Assembly (NCBI RefSeq): GCF_000380165.1
Contig: NZ_KB904661.1
Coordinates: 1 to 64,000 of the forward strand
Direction: 5' to 3'
From: Wenjunlia vitaminophila DSM 41686
GTDB taxonomy: Bacteria > Actinomycetota > Actinomycetes > Streptomycetales > Streptomycetaceae
DNA: 64,000 nucleotides
A model generated the notes under the pieces. The model had not been told where the DNA came from. It saw only the letters and a list, made by a program, of their open reading frames with translations, and did no database searches. Position numbers and translations under genes: made by a program. Of this stretch, positions 49,410-58,590 are shown piece by piece. Every line of letters starts with the position of its first letter. Positions within the stretch are counted from its first letter, which is position 1.

Positions 49410-50665
49410 CCGTGCCCGTGCCCGTGCCCGAGGTGACGCTACGCGAGCACGGGCCTGCCGTCTCCGTCCCTCTGGGGCCTGCGGCCGGGCGGGCCCTCGC
49501 CGCCTCCGGCATCCTGCGGAGTGCGACCCCGGACCCCGGCCGGGACGGGCACTGGCTGCTCCGTGCGGGCAGCAAGGTCGGCGCCGTACGGACGCCCAAC
49601 GGCCCAGTCGTACGGATCACGCCCAAGACCCCCGTGAGCCGCCTGTTCTTCCTTCTCGGGTTCAGTCTCGACCCGGCACGCGCCTGGCGTGACAACCGGG
49701 AGGGCGCCGTCGACACCGGGACGTACGACGATGTCGTGCCCGCGCTTGCGCACGCCGTGGAGCGGCAGATCGACGCGGCGCTAAGGCTGGGGGTTCTCCA
49801 GGGCTACCGGGAGGTGGAGGAGTCCGCGCTGGTCATGCGCGGGCGGCTGCGCGAGGCCGAGCAGATTCGGCGGCACTTCGGCCGTACGCCGCCCGTGGAG
49901 ATCGCCTACGACGCGTACACCGCCGACACCGCCGAGAACCGCATTCTGCGCGCCGCCACTGAGCGATTGCTGCGGCTGCCGGGAGTTCCCGGTCCTGTCC
50001 GACGGCGCCTCGCCCATCAACGCGTACGTCTCGCCGACGCACTGCCGCTGGTATGGGGGCAGGAACTGCCGCGTTGGCAGCCGTCACGCCTGAACTCCCG
50101 CTACCAGCCCGCGCTGCGGCTCGCCGAGGCCGTCCTGCGCGGCACCTCACCGGAACACCGGCCGGCCGGGTCCAAACCGCTCACCGTCGACGGTTTCCTG
50201 CTCGACATGAACCAGTTGTTCGAGGACTTCGTCACGGTCGCCCTGCGTGAGGCCCTCCAGGAACACGGCCGGACCGCGCACCTCCAGGACCCCCATCACC
50301 TCGACACCGCTGGTCTCGTACGGATACGGCCCGATCTCGTCGTCCGCACCGGTGACGGCCGCACGCCACTCGCCGTCGTCGACGCCAAGTACAAGGTCGC
50401 GAAGGCCGTCGGACTCCTCAACGCCGACCTGTACCAGGCGCTGGCGTACGCCACCGTGCTCGGTCTGCCCGAGGCACACCTGGTGTACGCGGCCGGACGG
50501 CAGCCTGAGCGCTTCCATGAGGTGCGCGGAACGACGGCAGGGCCGGGCGGACGGGGAGTGCGGCTGTACCAGCACAGCCTCGACCTCTCCCGCGAACCCG
50601 GACAGCTCCTGTCGGCTCTGAAGGAGATCGCAGGACGGCTGGCCGGAGCCACCCCACATCCGTGA
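49406..50665 (+). CDS. mcrC: McrC-type nuclease subunit
   Basis: A 419-residue McrC-like protein. The N-terminal half binds McrB (VTLREHGPAVSVPLG, KTPVSRLFFLLGFS). The C-terminal half holds a PD-(D/E)xK nuclease: RIRPDLVV near residues 305-312 and AVVDAKYK near 323-330, giving the catalytic Asp and the Asp-x-Lys pair. The expected DMNQLFEDFV segment is present (~267). The GTG start overlaps the mcrB stop by four bases. No TTA codon was seen. It makes a type IV, modification-dependent restriction enzyme with McrB. Confidence 0.9.
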   Translation: MTVPVPVPEVTLREHGPAVSVPLGPAAGRALAASGILRSATPDPGRDGHWLLRAGSKVGAVRTPNGPVVRITPKTPVSRLFFLLGFSLDPARAWRDNREGAVDTGTYDDVVPALAHAVERQIDAALRLGVLQGYREVEESALVMRGRLREAEQIRRHFGRTPPVEIAYDAYTADTAENRILRAATERLLRLPGVPGPVRRRLAHQRVRLADALPLVWGQELPRWQPSRLNSRYQPALRLAEAVLRGTSPEHRPAGSKPLTVDGFLLDMNQLFEDFVTVALREALQEHGRTAHLQDPHHLDTAGLVRIRPDLVVRTGDGRTPLAVVDAKYKVAKAVGLLNADLYQALAYATVLGLPEAHLVYAAGRQPERFHEVRGTTAGPGGRGVRLYQHSLDLSREPGQLLSALKEIAGRLAGATPHP

Positions 50666-50701
50666 CCAGGAAGCGCCGTCAGGCCGAAAGGAAGGGACTT
50701 A

Positions 50702-52837
50702 ATGCCCCGGCTCGCCTTCTCCCAGAGCTTCTGGGACGGCTACGACACCCTGCAGAAGCCGGTTCGAGCCGGAGTACGCAAGGCCATGGCGAAGTTCCAG
50801 GCCATGAGCATCGCCGAACTCAACGCGGACAAGGGACTGCACCTGGAGTCCGTGGAGAACGCCCGTGACCCGCGCATGCGCACCATTCGCATCACCGACT
50901 TCTGGCGGGGCGTCGTCCTCGCCCCTGACGACGGCAGCGACATGTTCCTCCTGGTCAATGTCCTGCCGCACGACGATGCCTACACCTGGGCGGCGAAGCG
51001 CTTATATAGCGCGAACTCCGCGACCCGGGCCCTGGAAGTACGTAACGCGGTCGCCCTGGACGAGCTGACACCGCTGTACGAGACGGCCGCACGCTCGGCT
51101 CCACGGCTGATGTTCGCGGACATCTCCGACGGCACACTGCGCGAACTCGGCATCGACGACCAAGTGCTGCGCGCGGCACGTTCACTGGTGGACAAGGCTC
51201 AACTGGAAGCGTTTTCCACGCTCCTGCCGGAGGACCAACTGGAGGTGCTGCAGTACCTCGCCGAGGGGTTCAGCCCGGAAGAGATCTACCGGGACGTCGT
51301 GGCCGTCCGTAGGCCCGCCGATGCGCCCGCCGAGCCGGTTGAGGACCTGGCCACGGTGATCGCCAACACTCCCACACGCGTCCACCTGGTCACCGGGCCG
51401 CAGGAGCTGGAGGAGATGCTTCAGAAGCCGTTCGAGGCCTGGCGGGTCTTCCTCCACCCCTCCCAGCGGCGCGTCGCCTACCGCACCTCGTACGGGGGGC
51501 CCGTCCAGCTCACCGGCGGACCCGGAACGGGTAAGACGGTGGCGGCCCTGCATCGGGTCAAGCACCTGCTCGGCCGTTCCGAGGACAGCCGGGTCCTGCT
51601 CACCACGTTCACGAACGCGCTGGCAGCCGGACTGCGTGAGATGCTCGGGCTGCTCCTCGACGAGGACGAGAAGCTGTTGGCCCGGGTCGACGTGACGACG
51701 GTCGACGCCTACGCGAACGGCGTCGTGCGCACGAAGTCCGCGGCCGCACCCAGACCGATCGGGGACCGGGAACAGCAGCAGTTGTGGGAGAGGGCTGTCA
51801 AGCAGCTCGATCTGCCGTTCACCGCTCAGTTCCTGGCCCAGGAGTACCGGCACGTCGTTCTCGGCCAGAACCTCCGCGATCTCGATGCCTACCTCGGCGC
51901 AAGCCGCCGCGGCCGCGGCATCGGCCTCGGACCCGCGCGCCGCCGAGAGGTCTGGAACGCCACGGAGCGGTTCGAACAATTCCTTCGCGACCGCGACGAG
52001 ACCACCCACCTGCGGATCTGCGTCCGTGCGGCGGAACTCCTCGCAGACGGGCCGCCTCCGTACGCCCACGTCGTCGTCGACGAGGCACAGGACCTGCACC
52101 CCGCGCAGTGGCGTGTGCTGCGTGCGGCTGTGTCTCCTGGCCCCGACGACCTGTTCGTCACCGGCGACCCACATCAGCGGATCTACGACTCCCGGGTCTC
52201 GCTCGGCTCCCTGGGCATCACCACCGCCGGCCGCAGTTTCCGACTGCGGGTCAACTACCGCTCCACCGAAGAGATCCTCGCATGGTCTGCGCGGCTCCTC
52301 GCGCCCGTCACCGTCGACGCGCTCGAGGGCGAGGGAACGGACTCACTGGCCGGGTACCGTTCCCTGCTCCACGGGCGCCGCCCCCAGGCTCAGGGGTACG
52401 CGTCCCGACGGGAGGAGAGTGAGGCCCTGGTGGACCGGGTCCAGGCGTTGCTCGCCGAGGGCCTCGCGCCGCACGAGATCGGCGTGTGCGCACGTTTCAA
52501 TCTTTCCCTGGACATGGCCGAGGAGAAACTGTCGGCCGCGGGCGTCCCGGTGCTACGTGTCAGAGGGCAGGTCACGCACGGGACGGAAGGAGTGCGGCTG
52601 GCAACGATGCACGCGATGAAAGGTCTAGAGTTCCGCGCGGTGTCCGTCCTCGGTGTCAACGAGGGCACCGTCCCGTTCGCCCGTGAAATCACCCCACGCG
52701 AAGTGGACCCGCTGCAGCACGACGCCGACCTGCTCCGGGAGCGGTGCCTGTTCTTCGTCGCCTGTACTCGCGCTCGCGAAGCACTGAGTGTGACATGGAG
52801 CGGAACTCCGAGCCCGTTCCTACCACGCTCAGCCTAA
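50702..52837 (+). CDS. RelE-like domain fused to UvrD-type SF1 helicase
   Basis: A 711-residue protein. Residues 1-100 read as a RelE/ParE-fold domain: FSQSFWDGYDTLQKPVRAGV, then RTIRITDFWRGVVLAPDDG and a final HDDAYTWAAKR, as in RelE-type mRNA interferases. A helical linker follows. The helicase has Walker A GGPGTGKT (~272-279), VDEAQDLHPAQWRV (~459), NYRSTEEI, ATMHAMKGLEFRAV and VACTRAREALSV. An isolated RelE fold may be a substrate-binding or toxic module here. ATG at 50702, 36 bases after mcrC. Codon 101 is TTA, at the junction of the two domains. No separate antitoxin gene is visible. Confidence 0.82.
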   Translation: MPRLAFSQSFWDGYDTLQKPVRAGVRKAMAKFQAMSIAELNADKGLHLESVENARDPRMRTIRITDFWRGVVLAPDDGSDMFLLVNVLPHDDAYTWAAKRLYSANSATRALEVRNAVALDELTPLYETAARSAPRLMFADISDGTLRELGIDDQVLRAARSLVDKAQLEAFSTLLPEDQLEVLQYLAEGFSPEEIYRDVVAVRRPADAPAEPVEDLATVIANTPTRVHLVTGPQELEEMLQKPFEAWRVFLHPSQRRVAYRTSYGGPVQLTGGPGTGKTVAALHRVKHLLGRSEDSRVLLTTFTNALAAGLREMLGLLLDEDEKLLARVDVTTVDAYANGVVRTKSAAAPRPIGDREQQQLWERAVKQLDLPFTAQFLAQEYRHVVLGQNLRDLDAYLGASRRGRGIGLGPARRREVWNATERFEQFLRDRDETTHLRICVRAAELLADGPPPYAHVVVDEAQDLHPAQWRVLRAAVSPGPDDLFVTGDPHQRIYDSRVSLGSLGITTAGRSFRLRVNYRSTEEILAWSARLLAPVTVDALEGEGTDSLAGYRSLLHGRRPQAQGYASRREESEALVDRVQALLAEGLAPHEIGVCARFNLSLDMAEEKLSAAGVPVLRVRGQVTHGTEGVRLATMHAMKGLEFRAVSVLGVNEGTVPFAREITPREVDPLQHDADLLRERCLFFVACTRAREALSVTWSGTPSPFLPRSA

Positions 52838-52907
52838 GGAGGCATCTGACCAGCCGGCTGGCACGGGCCGGTGCGGGGCGCCCATCCCGGAGTACCCCGC
52901 AGCGTCC

Positions 52908-54563
52908 TCACTCCTCCGGGGCCAGGGCGCCCGTGGCAAGGCCGTCACGGGCGACTTCGGCGAGCTGCCGGCTCAACTCGTCGACCTTGCGCATCCCTTC
53001 CTCGAATGCGGACAGGGCCCGGAAGGCAGAGCCGTACCGACGCTGTTCGTCGATGCTCATGCGGGGGATGCGCGAACCCCTGCCGTCAAGACGGTAGGTC
53101 CCGCTGGTACTTGTGGACCGGCGGGTGTTCACAGAGCTGCGCAGGAATCCCCGCAGATATTCCGTGTCCAGCTGTTCGCTGGCCGACACTGGTTCCGGAC
53201 CGTCGTACGTGACGAGTCCGGCGCGGGCGAGATCCGCGACGCTGGTGGTAGCGCTGTGCAGTGAGTCCGGTCCGCCGTCCGCCGCAAGTTCGGGTAGCAG
53301 TGCGGCAAGTCGGCGGAGCTGGTCTTCGAGCTCCTTGCGCAGAGCGGCGTACTCGCCGGGATAGTCGCGGTGCCGGGATCGGATGTGGCTGCCGGGGGTC
53401 AGATCGACGATGTCATCGAGGAGTTCGATCAGGGGCACGTCGGCGACCTGGTGGGGGCGTGGTTCCAGGCTGCCGTCGGGGCTGTTGCCGGTCAGGTCGA
53501 CCATGCGCACGGTGTGGTTCGTCTCCGCACCTGCGGTGTTCTCGGGACGCCGCAGGCACCACAGGTGGACGGGCAGGGCGTGAGAGGTCGCGGTCCCGGG
53601 CGGCAGGGCGACCACTTGGCGCACGATGCCCCGGCGTACGAGTTCTGATCGGATGCGACGGCCTGCCTTGCGGTAGGCGACCGAGGCCGGCATGACCATG
53701 AGGACCTGGCCGCCGGGCCCGGTGTGCGCATAGGCATGCTGGAGCCACGCGAGCTCCCCTTCGGCCTTGGACGGGGTACCGAATTCCCAGCGGGAGTCGA
53801 GCAGCAGCTCCTCCCGCCCCCACTCGGTAACGCCGGCCGGCGGGTCGCAGACCACCAGATCCGCCTTGAGGTTCGGCCACTCGTCCGTGCGAAGGGAATC
53901 ACCTGCCACAATGCGCACGCCTGATCGGCCCAGGAGGTCGGCACGGAGCTGTGAGAAACGGGCACTGTCGGCATCAATCTCCTGGCCACAGCAGCGCGTC
54001 CCGGCTTCGGAGGCGACCGACAGGAGCAGCCTCCCGATTCCGCAGGCTGGGTCGAAGACTGTGGTGTCGGCCGGCAGCTCGGGAGCGAAGTGGCACACGG
54101 CCCGCACCACGCGCTCGGGAGTCACCTGGTCTGATCCCGCACGCCGAGCGGAATCCAGGAACCGTTCAGTCAGCCCATTCACGAGGTCGACGGGCGCTTC
54201 GGTTCGAACGAGCGCCTGTGCACGGGTGGCAACGTCATCCGGCAGTCCGGGCCCGTGTTCTCCGGCCAGCACCGCGGCCACCTCTGCCAGGCCCGCGATC
54301 ATCTGTTCCCCGTACGCTGCCCGCATGGCCTGCCACAGCTCGACCTCGGGTGACACCTCCTGCCCTTTGCGCTGCTTGTCCAGCCATTCCTGGACCTCGG
54401 CAAGCGCATAGAGCGGACTGTTAGCTGCACCTCCCGCCGGCACGGGGAAGTCGTCGTAGCGCCGACGCCAGTTGGAGACGGCGGCCCGAGTGACTCCGGC
54501 CAGCCGAGCGATCTCGGAACCGGTGACAAGTGGTCCGACCGATGAAGCGGCATTGTCCGTCAT
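52908..54563 (-). CDS. HTH-N6-adenine methylase-like protein
   Basis: A 551-residue protein. Residues ~10-65 form a DNA-binding helix-turn-helix (VTGSEIARLAGVTRAAVSNW). The methylase domain has motif I FDPACGIGRLLLSVAS (~165-180) and motif IV VVCDPPAG (~230). The usual aromatic residue after [ND]PP is Ala, which may weaken or remove base-flipping and catalysis. The C-terminal ~150 residues form helices with LEDQLRRLAALLPELA, like an HsdS/HsdM coiled segment. ATG at 54563. It converges on the RelE-UvrD gene. It may act as regulator and methylase together; a half-copy of the island operator lies 47 bases upstream. Confidence 0.8.
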   Translation of the reverse strand: MTDNAASSVGPLVTGSEIARLAGVTRAAVSNWRRRYDDFPVPAGGAANSPLYALAEVQEWLDKQRKGQEVSPEVELWQAMRAAYGEQMIAGLAEVAAVLAGEHGPGLPDDVATRAQALVRTEAPVDLVNGLTERFLDSARRAGSDQVTPERVVRAVCHFAPELPADTTVFDPACGIGRLLLSVASEAGTRCCGQEIDADSARFSQLRADLLGRSGVRIVAGDSLRTDEWPNLKADLVVCDPPAGVTEWGREELLLDSRWEFGTPSKAEGELAWLQHAYAHTGPGGQVLMVMPASVAYRKAGRRIRSELVRRGIVRQVVALPPGTATSHALPVHLWCLRRPENTAGAETNHTVRMVDLTGNSPDGSLEPRPHQVADVPLIELLDDIVDLTPGSHIRSRHRDYPGEYAALRKELEDQLRRLAALLPELAADGGPDSLHSATTSVADLARAGLVTYDGPEPVSASEQLDTEYLRGFLRSSVNTRRSTSTSGTYRLDGRGSRIPRMSIDEQRRYGSAFRALSAFEEGMRKVDELSRQLAEVARDGLATGALAPEE

Positions 54564-54609
54564 TGTCTCAGCGTACACGGACCGTCGACCTTGAGCGATA
54601 GAAAAATGC

Positions 54610-54624
54610 GTTGACATGATACAC
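54610..54624. promoter_or_regulatory. Half-site of the island operator before the HTH-methylase
   Basis: GTTGAC-ATG-ATACAC: the left half matches the motif exactly, and the right half matches 3 of 6 positions. It lies ~47 bases upstream of the start on the minus strand. Weak alone, but it fits the pattern of the other three sites. Confidence 0.3.
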
Positions 54625-54839
54625 GCGCTAGGATCGGCATAGTGTGTATACTTTGTTCTCCTGAGGTAAGTGCGCATCGGCCCACCCTCGACTCAGCTGC
54701 CCCCATCCCTTCCCGTCCAGCCACGGCCCGATGGTCATGCTCAAGGCTCTTTGCGCCGAACTGCTGGATGGGCTCGGTGCCGATCCGCCTTCCCTGAGGT
54801 GCTCGGGGTTTCGGCCGTGTACATCACCTGCGGGATGGA

Positions 54840-55417
54840 CCACACCAAGGTCCACGGTGTGTCTGGGACCGGCTGCACCGTGCCGTGCTCGACGAACTCG
54901 CCACCAGAAATCTTCCCGACCTGACCCGCGTCATCTTTGACTCCGCTCACGTGCAGGCTGAAAGGGGGCGAACACGCAGGTCCGAACGACCAAGTAAGCC
55001 GGGCTCCAAGCTGCACATGCTGTCCGACCAGCCGGGACGGCCTGTCCGCTGTCTCAGGTGGCAACGTCCACGACAGCGAGGGCTTGAGGCGTCTGCTCGC
55101 TGGCCTCCAACCGAGACATGACCCCGACCACCGTCGGCACCACCGGCCTGGCAAGATCCACGCCGACAAAACTCACGACCGCCCTGATCTGCGACAATGA
55201 CTGAGTGGCGAGTGCATCGCCGTCCGCGTCGCCCACAAGGGGGTCGAGGCCTACCGGCGATCGGGCCGACATCAGTGTGATCGAACGGACCAAGTTCTGG
55301 CTGTCCGGCTCCCGCTGACTCTCGCCCGCTACGAACGCCGCCTCCCGCAACTACCTGGCCTTCATTGGCCTCGACACCCTGTGCTGCTACAAACGACTCA
55401 CCCGCCTCACCACGTAG
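54840..55417 (+). pseudogene. IS5-family transposase remnant
   Basis: Pieces of an IS5-type (DDE) transposase are readable with frameshifts: LDELATRNLPDLTRVIFDSA and KPGSKLHMLSDQPGRP (with the DSAHV catalytic-Asp region), PGKIHADKTHDRPDLR, and the end AFIGLDTLCCYKRLTRLTT before a stop at about 55417. Weaker similarity may extend left to ~54745. No terminal inverted repeats were found by eye. Inactive. Confidence 0.75.
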
Positions 55418-55535
55418 TACACGGCCTCAGGGCATCGTTACGACGGTGCCCATGTGAGCAGCATCAAGTCGGTGTGTCCAGCAACGCCCTATGGCAGCTG
55501 CAACTTCCCCGCATCACCGGCATGTGCGTATGGGG

Positions 55536-55553
55536 CAAGTCCCCCTCGGACAC
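55536..55553. other. Right attachment site (attR), partial tRNA-Leu 3' end
   Basis: CAAGTCCCCCTCGGACAC repeats the tRNA-Leu 3' end at 21998-22016 with one C fewer. No other part of a tRNA is present to the left of it, as expected for the displaced end after integration. Confidence 0.7.
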
Positions 55554-55559
55554 TCACAC

Positions 55560-55582
55560 AAACCCCAGTTGACCTGGGGTTT
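55560..55582 (+). terminator. Terminator beside attR, probably the original tRNA-Leu terminator
   Basis: AAACCCCAG (55560-55568) pairs with CTGGGGTTT (55574-55582), loop TTGAC, followed by more T. It lies seven bases after the tRNA 3' copy, a normal distance for a tRNA terminator, so it was probably displaced by the island. Confidence 0.75.
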
Positions 55583-55639
55583 TCTGTTCTGGTGGGGCAC
55601 TCAGAGACGCCACGTTGCCAACCGCGTTGCCAACGGAAA

Positions 55640-56030
55640 CGATCTTGCTTGTCAGGCGACCGTGACCAACGCGCCGAGGCTCGGCACGACAGTCGAGAGC
55701 CCCAGCCGGGCGGCGGAGTCAGCAGCCATCCGCTTGGCTGCCTCGGTCCGGCTCCGTCCGCACTTCTCCATGGTGAAGCCCGGCCCCTGTGCCGGGCGTT
55801 GGCCGAGACCTCCACGGGGCTGTGCCCCGCCTCCGGTTCGTGATCTTGCTTGCCCATAGGTCATGCAGCCGGAAGTTGTCCGGCAATCCGAGTCGGGTTC
55901 GCAGGGTCCGCCACCGAGCTGTGACCTTGTCCGGGTCCTGGAGGGCCGAGCAGAGCACGTTCAATGCTTGCTGCCCACGGGCGGTCCCACCGGCACCGCC
56001 GCAGAAGCACTCGACCGCGCCTGCCAGCTC
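55640..56030 (-). pseudogene. Tyrosine-type integrase remnant
   Basis: On the minus strand, RWRTLRTRLGLPDNFRLHDL followed by WASK reads like the region around the first catalytic Arg of a phage-type integrase (HDLRHTWAS), with the RHT part lost. Downstream sequence is frameshifted and short. It points toward attR, the usual place for an integrase beside a tRNA site, so an older element probably used the same tRNA. The rest of 55.4-56.26 kb shows no gene. Confidence 0.5.
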
Positions 56031-56260
56031 CACCTCGCCGCATCCAGCATCTGACCAGACACCGACCGCGACTGTCCTGTCTCATTCGACCTTGCTGCCG
56101 GGGGATGCTCTGACCTGCGGAGACATCAGGCCGGGTGCTACACCGGATCTTGCCGTCTCGCTCGAGGTTGTCGGCAGAGCGGGAACGGCGGCCTCCCTTC
56201 GTGCGAGGCTTGTGGTGGACTGTCCCGACATCATCCGTACACGACAGTGGGGCGAATGCG

Positions 56261-56737
56261 ATGCCTCTTGAGGGCGAGTACGAGCCGAGTCCGGCGCAGT
56301 GGGTGCGTGAACAGGTCGAGTTGTATGAGAGTTCGGGTGGCACACGGGGCACAACGCTCTGGGACACGGGCCTGCCGGTCGTCATTGTCACGATGCGCGG
56401 CGCGAAGAGCGGCAGGCTCCGCAAGATTCCGCTGATGCGCGTGGAGCACGAGGGGCGGTATGCGGCGGTGGCCTCGAAGGCCGGCTTCCCGCGGCACCCG
56501 GTCTGGTACTTCAACCTCAAGGCCGACCCGCACGTGGATCTTCAAGACGGCCCCGAACGTCAGAGCATGATCGCCCGCGAGCTCACCGGGGAGGAGAAGG
56601 CCCGGTGGTGGCAGCGCGCGGTCGCCGCGTATCCGCCGTACGCCGAGTACCAGGAGAAGACCCACCGCGAGATCCCGGTCTTCCTGCTGGAACCCGGGCA
56701 CCCGGCCGGGCCGGCGAAGGCGCCGACGAGGAAGTGA
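56261..56737 (+). CDS. Deazaflavin-dependent nitroreductase-family oxidoreductase
   Basis: A 158-residue split-barrel protein of the F420-binding family related to mycobacterial Ddn. Typical parts are WVREQVELYESSGGTRGTTL, then GLPVVIVTMRGAKSGRLRKI and RYAAVASKAGFPRHPVWYFN, followed by an RELTGEEKARWWQR helix. It would use reduced F420 to reduce quinones or nitro compounds. ATG at 56261 gives the expected MPLEGEY start; the earlier frame start at 56135 runs into non-coding remnants. First intact gene right of the island. Confidence 0.9.
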   Translation: MPLEGEYEPSPAQWVREQVELYESSGGTRGTTLWDTGLPVVIVTMRGAKSGRLRKIPLMRVEHEGRYAAVASKAGFPRHPVWYFNLKADPHVDLQDGPERQSMIARELTGEEKARWWQRAVAAYPPYAEYQEKTHREIPVFLLEPGHPAGPAKAPTRK

Positions 56738-56899
56738 GCTTCGGACCCCGTGTGCTCGGTCCGGCGGGGCGCCGCGCGGCTGGGGACAGGGGCCTCACGT
56801 TCCGTCAAGCCCGGGGACGCTCACCTGCTCCATCGGTCAGTTCTGCGTGCGCACGTCACATCGCGAGCCCTTCGTCCTCGATCCGGTGCCGACGCGCCG

Positions 56900-58129
56900 T
56901 CACGCCACTTCCTGCGGGCTCGTCGGCACCGTCGCGGCCATGCGGTGGCGGTGGAGCACAGTGATCGTGCCGGCGGCGCCTATGGCCAGAGCCGCGGCCC
57001 CGGCCGTGACGGACCAGCCGATCCATTCGACTGCGGCAGCGCCGAAGGCGGTTCCCAGGCTCCCTCCCACGAAGTAGACGAGCATGTAACCGCTGTTGAA
57101 GCGGGCCGGGGCGGCCGGGTCGATCCCGAGAACGGTGCTTTGGTTGGCGACCTGGGCGGCGAAGAGGCCGGCGTCGAAGAGCACGAGGCAGGTGACGGTG
57201 ACGAGGGTGTTCGAGAGGGAGGAACTGAGGACGCCCGCCGAAACGGCGGCCAGGGCGAGGCCCACCAGGATGACCCGCCTGGCACCCACACGGTCGGTCC
57301 AGGTTCCCGAGACCTGGGTCGCCACGATTCCCGACAGACCGGCGAGCGCGTACAAGCCGATCCGCTCCGACGAGTAGGAATACGGGGGTTCGGACAGGGC
57401 GGCCGCCAAGCCCGCCCACACCGCGCAGAACGCGAAGAACCACAGGGCGCCGCAGACTGCCGCGAGCCGGAGCGCTGCGTGTCGGACGAACAGTCCGGGG
57501 AGTGACCGCAACGTCGCAAGGGAGCCACGCTCGGCCGCGCCTACGGCGGCGGGGAGCACCGCCGACGAGCAGACCGCGACGACGGCGCAGGCGGCGGCGA
57601 ACACCAGGAGCATGCCGCGCCAGCCGATCTCGTCGGCAAGCCATCCGCCGACGATTCTGCCCGCGAGGATTCCGGCCGAGATCCCCGCGGTGACGATGCC
57701 CAGCACGGTCGCGCGCCGCTGCGGGGGCGCGAGTCGGCCCGCCACCGAACTGAGGCCAGCCCCGACCGCCGAGCACGCACCGACGATGCTGATCACGGGT
57801 CCCAGGACCCACACGCTGCCGGCAGCGGCATTCAGGACCAGCACGGCCGCCAAGGCACCGAACTGCGCCGCGAGTACCCGAGCGGGCGGGTAACGGTCGA
57901 CCAGGGGAACGAGGAGGGCGAGGCCGAGCATGTATCCAACCGGTCCGCACGCAAGGGCGAAACCGACGGCGCTGGTCCGGGCACCGAAGGAGTCCGCGAC
58001 ATCGGCGATCGCGGGCTGGAGCAGGTAGATCGTCGAGGTCCCCAGCGCGGCGGCGAGGGACATGAACCAGACGACGGGACGGCGGAGCTGCGTGCTCTGA
58101 GGAGTGACAGCGGCATGGTCGGCCTTCAC
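56900..58129 (-). CDS. MFS transporter (drug/metabolite exporter type)
   Basis: A 409-residue integral membrane protein with about 12 hydrophobic helices. The loop-2/3 motif PLVDRYPPARVL, a drug-antiporter-like motif C (ISAGILAGRIVGGWLADEIG, helix 5) and the second-half copy TDRVGARRVILVG are visible. These support a proton-coupled exporter of unknown substrate. The GTG at 58129 (after GGGCGAC) fits the topology; the longer start at 58285 adds a basic, non-membrane leader. No regulator is adjacent on the same strand. Confidence 0.88.
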   Translation of the reverse strand: MKADHAAVTPQSTQLRRPVVWFMSLAAALGTSTIYLLQPAIADVADSFGARTSAVGFALACGPVGYMLGLALLVPLVDRYPPARVLAAQFGALAAVLVLNAAAGSVWVLGPVISIVGACSAVGAGLSSVAGRLAPPQRRATVLGIVTAGISAGILAGRIVGGWLADEIGWRGMLLVFAAACAVVAVCSSAVLPAAVGAAERGSLATLRSLPGLFVRHAALRLAAVCGALWFFAFCAVWAGLAAALSEPPYSYSSERIGLYALAGLSGIVATQVSGTWTDRVGARRVILVGLALAAVSAGVLSSSLSNTLVTVTCLVLFDAGLFAAQVANQSTVLGIDPAAPARFNSGYMLVYFVGGSLGTAFGAAAVEWIGWSVTAGAAALAIGAAGTITVLHRHRMAATVPTSPQEVA

Positions 58130-58590
58130 GTCGCCCAACCGTAGGGAGCAGCGATTCCCAACGCTGGCGGCAAACAGACACCACCGTCGGCGCGAGGTGT
58201 TGCCCCGGAAACACCGGGTTCGTTCACTGTGGGCGGCCGTGCGACGCACGCCGGAGAAGCCGCGACACGAAGGCGTCGAGCGCACACCGGAGATGACCCG
58301 TGGGCGCCTGACGCTCTGGTGACCGGCGGGCGGCCTTCATGTCGCTCCTCCCTTCTCCAGGAGCGACGAAGGCCCACGCCACGGATGGTCGGTCCTCCAC
58401 AGCGCGGGGCCACGGACACTCCCGCGAGTGTCCGTGGCCCGCTTCCTGAGTCCTCAGGCCCCAGCCGCCCTGCCGGAGCTCGGCGCCGGCGGTCGGGCGG
58501 CGGCGAGGAGGGAGGCGCCGGCGTCCGGCTCCTCGTCCCCGTCCACGGAGAACGCGACGGTGGGGGAACCGCCCACCGCGCCGACCGTGC
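58130..58590. other. Intergenic region between the MFS and lipoprotein genes
   Basis: About 460 bases. Apart from the strong hairpin at 58407-58440 there is no supportable gene; the short reading frames here look like composition artefacts. A smaller inverted repeat (GTCGCTCCT / AGGAGCGAC, 58342-58367) may be part of the MFS gene's upstream region. Confidence 0.45.
58407..58440. terminator. Strong hairpin
   Basis: Perfect 15-base-pair stem (58407-58421 with 58426-58440) and 4-base loop CCGC. It is about 150 bases after the lipoprotein stop on the minus strand, which it most likely serves. Confidence 0.7.

Noticed and set aside
55652-55864. Small intact gene on the minus strand right of attR
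   Set aside because: The frame is a piece of the decayed integrase region; it has no ribosome site or conserved start.
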